NCBI GenBank assembly: GCA_023392945.1
Contig: JAEWNB010000024.1
Coordinates: 1 to 17,691, forward strand
DNA from: Bacteroidota bacterium
GTDB taxonomy: Bacteria; Bacteroidota; Bacteroidia; Bacteroidales; WCHB1-69
Direction: 5' to 3'
Length of the DNA: 17,691 nucleotides
Position 1 is the stretch's first letter; each line of letters opens with the position of its first letter. A model generated the notes under the pieces. The model had not been told where the DNA came from. It did no database searches and worked only from the letters and a program-made list of their open reading frames with translations. The position numbers and the translations under genes are program-made. Shown one piece after another: positions 15,394-17,691 of this stretch.

Positions 15394-15415
15394 GTGTATT
15401 AGTGAAATAGTACAC
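15394..15415. promoter_or_regulatory. Palindromic operator of the GntR/ABC operon
   Basis: GTGTATTA (15394-15401) and TAGTACAC (15408-15415) are inverted copies, 7 of 8 matching, around a 6-nt spacer. It begins directly after the -7 box in the direction of transcription, so it covers the presumed start site. The GTGTA...TACAC form is usual for GntR-family dimers. A repressor bound here would block initiation. Confidence 0.75.
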
Positions 15416-15417
15416 CG

Positions 15418-15425
15418 CAAAAGTA
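15418..15425 (-). promoter_or_regulatory. -7 box of the ABC/GntR operon
   Basis: TACTTTTG on the minus strand fits TAnnTTTG, 54 nt before the ATPase start. No convincing TTG is visible at -33, which suits a weak, regulated promoter but also lowers certainty. Confidence 0.55.
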
Positions 15426-15504
15426 AAGCGTTAAAAGATATGTTGATTTATTTTGAGAAAATTTTTTCTTGTTGATTATCAGCAAATTATATCTCAATGT
15501 TCTT

Positions 15505-15533
15505 TTTGTTTAAAAAAACATGACTTATTTTTG
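15505..15533 (+). promoter_or_regulatory. Possible distal gcvP promoter
   Basis: TTTG (15505-15508), a 17-nt spacer and TATTTTTG (15526-15533). It would leave a leader of about 135 nt. Chance occurrence is possible in such AT-rich DNA. Confidence 0.35.
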
Positions 15534-15615
15534 GAAGAAAAAACCAAAAAATAAATATTTGCCTTTTTCTTTTACGAGTTTCTATTGGGAGTAAAAATAA
15601 TATCATAAATTTATT

Positions 15616-15623
15616 TACTTTTG
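15616..15623 (+). promoter_or_regulatory. Probable gcvP -7 box
   Basis: TACTTTTG followed by C matches the -7 consensus and lies 50 nt before the gcvP start codon. The nearest TTG upstream (15585-15587) is 28 nt away, too far for a standard -33. Confidence 0.45.
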
Positions 15624-15673
15624 CATTTGTAAAAAAGAAACCAAACGTTGAACATAATTAAATATAAATCAAT

Positions 15674-17691
15674 ATGATGAAAAACGAATTTACAAAAAGA
15701 CACAACGGTCCAGACACAGAGGATGTGGCAAAAATGCTGGAAACAATCGGGGTTAAATCAATGGATGAATTAATTGACAAAACTCTTCCTCAGGCTATTC
15801 GTTTTAAAAAACCACTTGACCTTCCCGAGGGAATGTCTGAATATGAATATTTATCTTCTGTAAAGGCTTTATTATCAAAAAATAAGCTTTATAAATCCTA
15901 TATTGGGATGGGTTTTTATAACACCCATACACCTGCTGTCATTTTAAGAAACATTTTTGAAAATCCGGGTTGGTACACATCTTATACCCCCTATCAGGCT
16001 GAAATATCACAAGGTCGTCTTGAGGCATTGTTAAATTATCAGACCATGATTTCAAGTTTAACCGGAATGCCTGTTTCCAATGCCTCCTTATTAGACGAGG
16101 CTACAGCAGCAGGAGAAATGATGTTGATGTTCTTTAATAGCAGAAGTCGTGAAGCTGTTAAAAATCAAGTATGTAAATATTTTATTTCAGAAGATGTCCT
16201 AACTACTTCAGTGGCAGTCATGAAGACCAATGCTGCTCCGCAAGGAATAGAACTTGTTATTGGAAAAGCAGACGAAATTGAATTAGACAATAGCTTTTTT
16301 GGAGCCATGGTTCAATATCCTAATCAGCATGGAGCTATTCACGATTATTCTGAATTTGTTGCCAAGGCTAAATCACATAATATTTTTGTGGGAGTTGCCT
16401 GTGATCTGATGGCTTTAACGATGCTCACTCCTCCGGGAGAATGGGGAGCAGATTGTGTAATGGGAAATACACAGCGTTTTGGTATTCCAATGGGATATGG
16501 CGGACCTGCTGCCGGATTTTTTGCATGTAAAGAAGATTTTAAAAGACAAATGCCCGGTCGTATCATTGGAATTACTATTGATGCTCAGGGAAATAAAGCT
16601 TTTCGTATGGCATTGCAAACACGTGAACAGCATATTAAGAGAGAACGGGCTACTTCAAATATTTGTACTGCCACTGCTTTGGTGGCTATTATGTCTGGCT
16701 TTTATGGCATGTGGCATGGAGCTTCCGGCTTAAAAGAGATTGCAAGAAAAATAAACATATTTGCAGGGGTTCTTGAAAGAGAAGCTGCTAAATATGGTTA
16801 TAAACAATACAATAAAAACTATTTTGATACTCTTTGTTTTGAAGTTTCCCAAGGAGTTAAAATTGAAGATGTTAAAAGAATTGCATTGGAAAATAAAGTT
16901 AACTTTTGTTATTGGTGTGACACTTGTTTTACTATTTCTTTGGATGAAACCGTTGTTTTGGAGGATGTTAATCTGATATTAAGTATTTTGGCAAAAGCTG
17001 CCAACAAGGATTTTACTCCATTTGTTTGTAATTGTGCCTGCCCGACCACTATTCCTTCTCAATTTGAAAGAAAATCTCTCTTTATGCAACAGGATATTTT
17101 CACAAAATATCATTCAGAAACAGAGATGATGCGTTATATGAAAAAATTGGAAATAAAAGACTTGTCATTAAACAGAGCCATGATTCCGCTGGGGTCTTGT
17201 ACCATGAAGCTGAATGCTGCTGCCGAAATGCTTCCTCTAAGCTGGCCTGAAGCCGGGGCAATACATCCTTATGTTCCAAAAGATCAGGCAGAGGGATATC
17301 TTGAAATGATTAGTGAAATGAGTGAATGGCTTTGCAAGATTTCCGGGTTCAAGGCTATTTCTTTCCAACCCAACTCTGGGGCAGCAGGAGAATATGCCGG
17401 TTTGACCGTAATAAGAAAATATCATCACAGCCGCGGAGAAAGTCATCGCAACATCTGTCTTATCCCCTCTTCCGCTCATGGAACCAATCCGGCCTCTTCT
17501 GCAAAAGCAGGCAACCAAATAGTAGTTGTCAATTCCACGCCACAAGGAGAAGTTGATATGACAGACCTGAAAGCCAAAGCCGAACAATATAAAGACAATC
17601 TCTCTTGTTTAATGATTACCTATCCTTCAACTCACGGCGTTTTTGAAGAATCAATTTTAGATATTGTCAAAATAATTCATGATAATGGTGG
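15674..17691 (+). CDS. gcvP: Glycine dehydrogenase (P protein of the glycine cleavage system), 3' end cut
   Basis: 672 codons are visible of the usual 950 or so; the gene leaves the window in frame. Typical stretches are FTKRHNGPDTEDVAKML at the start, FYNTHTPAVILRN, the motif TPYQAEISQGRLE, QRFGIPMGYGGPAAGFF, then IPLGSCTMKLNAAAEM and SAHGTNPASSAKAG. The PLP-binding lysine (position 708 in E. coli) falls past the end. GcvP decarboxylates glycine and passes the aminomethyl group to lipoyl-GcvH, with GcvT completing the reaction to 5,10-methylene-THF; gcvH and gcvT are not in the window. The single-chain form has both halves, unlike split gcvPA/gcvPB. Unusual: six cysteines, C412, C415, C418, C452, C454 and C456, in the region linking the two halves. 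The start at 15674 gives MMKNEF; the next Met codon, 3 nt on, is equally possible. Confidence 0.97.
   Translation, partial: MMKNEFTKRHNGPDTEDVAKMLETIGVKSMDELIDKTLPQAIRFKKPLDLPEGMSEYEYLSSVKALLSKNKLYKSYIGMGFYNTHTPAVILRNIFENPGWYTSYTPYQAEISQGRLEALLNYQTMISSLTGMPVSNASLLDEATAAGEMMLMFFNSRSREAVKNQVCKYFISEDVLTTSVAVMKTNAAPQGIELVIGKADEIELDNSFFGAMVQYPNQHGAIHDYSEFVAKAKSHNIFVGVACDLMALTMLTPPGEWGADCVMGNTQRFGIPMGYGGPAAGFFACKEDFKRQMPGRIIGITIDAQGNKAFRMALQTREQHIKRERATSNICTATALVAIMSGFYGMWHGASGLKEIARKINIFAGVLEREAAKYGYKQYNKNYFDTLCFEVSQGVKIEDVKRIALENKVNFCYWCDTCFTISLDETVVLEDVNLILSILAKAANKDFTPFVCNCACPTTIPSQFERKSLFMQQDIFTKYHSETEMMRYMKKLEIKDLSLNRAMIPLGSCTMKLNAAAEMLPLSWPEAGAIHPYVPKDQAEGYLEMISEMSEWLCKISGFKAISFQPNSGAAGEYAGLTVIRKYHHSRGESHRNICLIPSSAHGTNPASSAKAGNQIVVVNSTPQGEVDMTDLKAKAEQYKDNLSCLMITYPSTHGVFEESILDIVKIIHDNG

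Larger units (their letters stand above)
15364..15673. other. Divergent intergenic region between ABC operon and gcvP
   Basis: 310 nt, very AT-rich, without a gene. It carries the ABC operon promoter and operator, a 17-bp imperfect palindrome (15469-15485), an AT palindrome (15456-15469) and two promoter-like sequences facing gcvP. No glycine riboswitch was recognised: I saw no paired purine-rich aptamer core and the likely gcvP leader is only about 45 nt. Confidence 0.6.

Noticed and set aside
15364..15673. Glycine riboswitch before gcvP
   Set aside because: No aptamer-like conserved core or paired stems were seen, and the likely leader is too short.

Overview
The window looks like chromosomal DNA from a low-GC member of the Bacteroidetes. 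The evidence is a gldF/gldG pair, several lipoproteins, promoter-like -7 boxes of the form TAnnTTTG typical of this phylum, almost no Shine-Dalgarno sequences, and A/T-rich start regions. I cannot place it below phylum level. No rRNA, tRNA, CRISPR array, insertion sequence or phage gene was seen. Both window ends cut a gene: gldG on the left and gcvP on the right.

Left block (1-6793, all minus strand). Reading in the direction of transcription: a Blc-type lipocalin lipoprotein (6793-6260) followed by a 12-bp hairpin; then a probable three-gene unit of an S9 serine peptidase lipoprotein, a cysteine-rich membrane protein with paired histidines, and the LPS-export permease LptG (6061-2052); then gldF and gldG, with their own promoter-like sequence at 1922-1954.

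A non-coding AT-rich stretch (6794-7321) holds an array of 21-22 nt tandem repeats and two promoter-like sequences facing recA. The plus-strand block that follows (7322-13043) is recA, a TPR lipoprotein, ruvB, an outer-membrane beta-barrel protein, an FAHD1-like acylpyruvase and a NupG-type nucleoside transporter. Gaps are only 3-29 nt, so all six could be one transcription unit. It ends at a bidirectional terminator (13063-13097).

Converging on that terminator is a minus-strand operon (15363-13116): ABC ATPase, membrane permease, YtrA-type GntR repressor and a small membrane-anchored protein. A palindrome lies at the presumed transcription start, which points to autoregulation. Divergent from it, after a 310-nt intergenic region, is gcvP (glycine dehydrogenase), which runs off the right end.

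Most genes belong to well-known families. The most unusual features are a six-cysteine cluster in the linker region of GcvP, the repeat array upstream of recA, the small cysteine/histidine membrane protein beside lptG, and the self-contained GntR/ABC operon with its operator and small protein.
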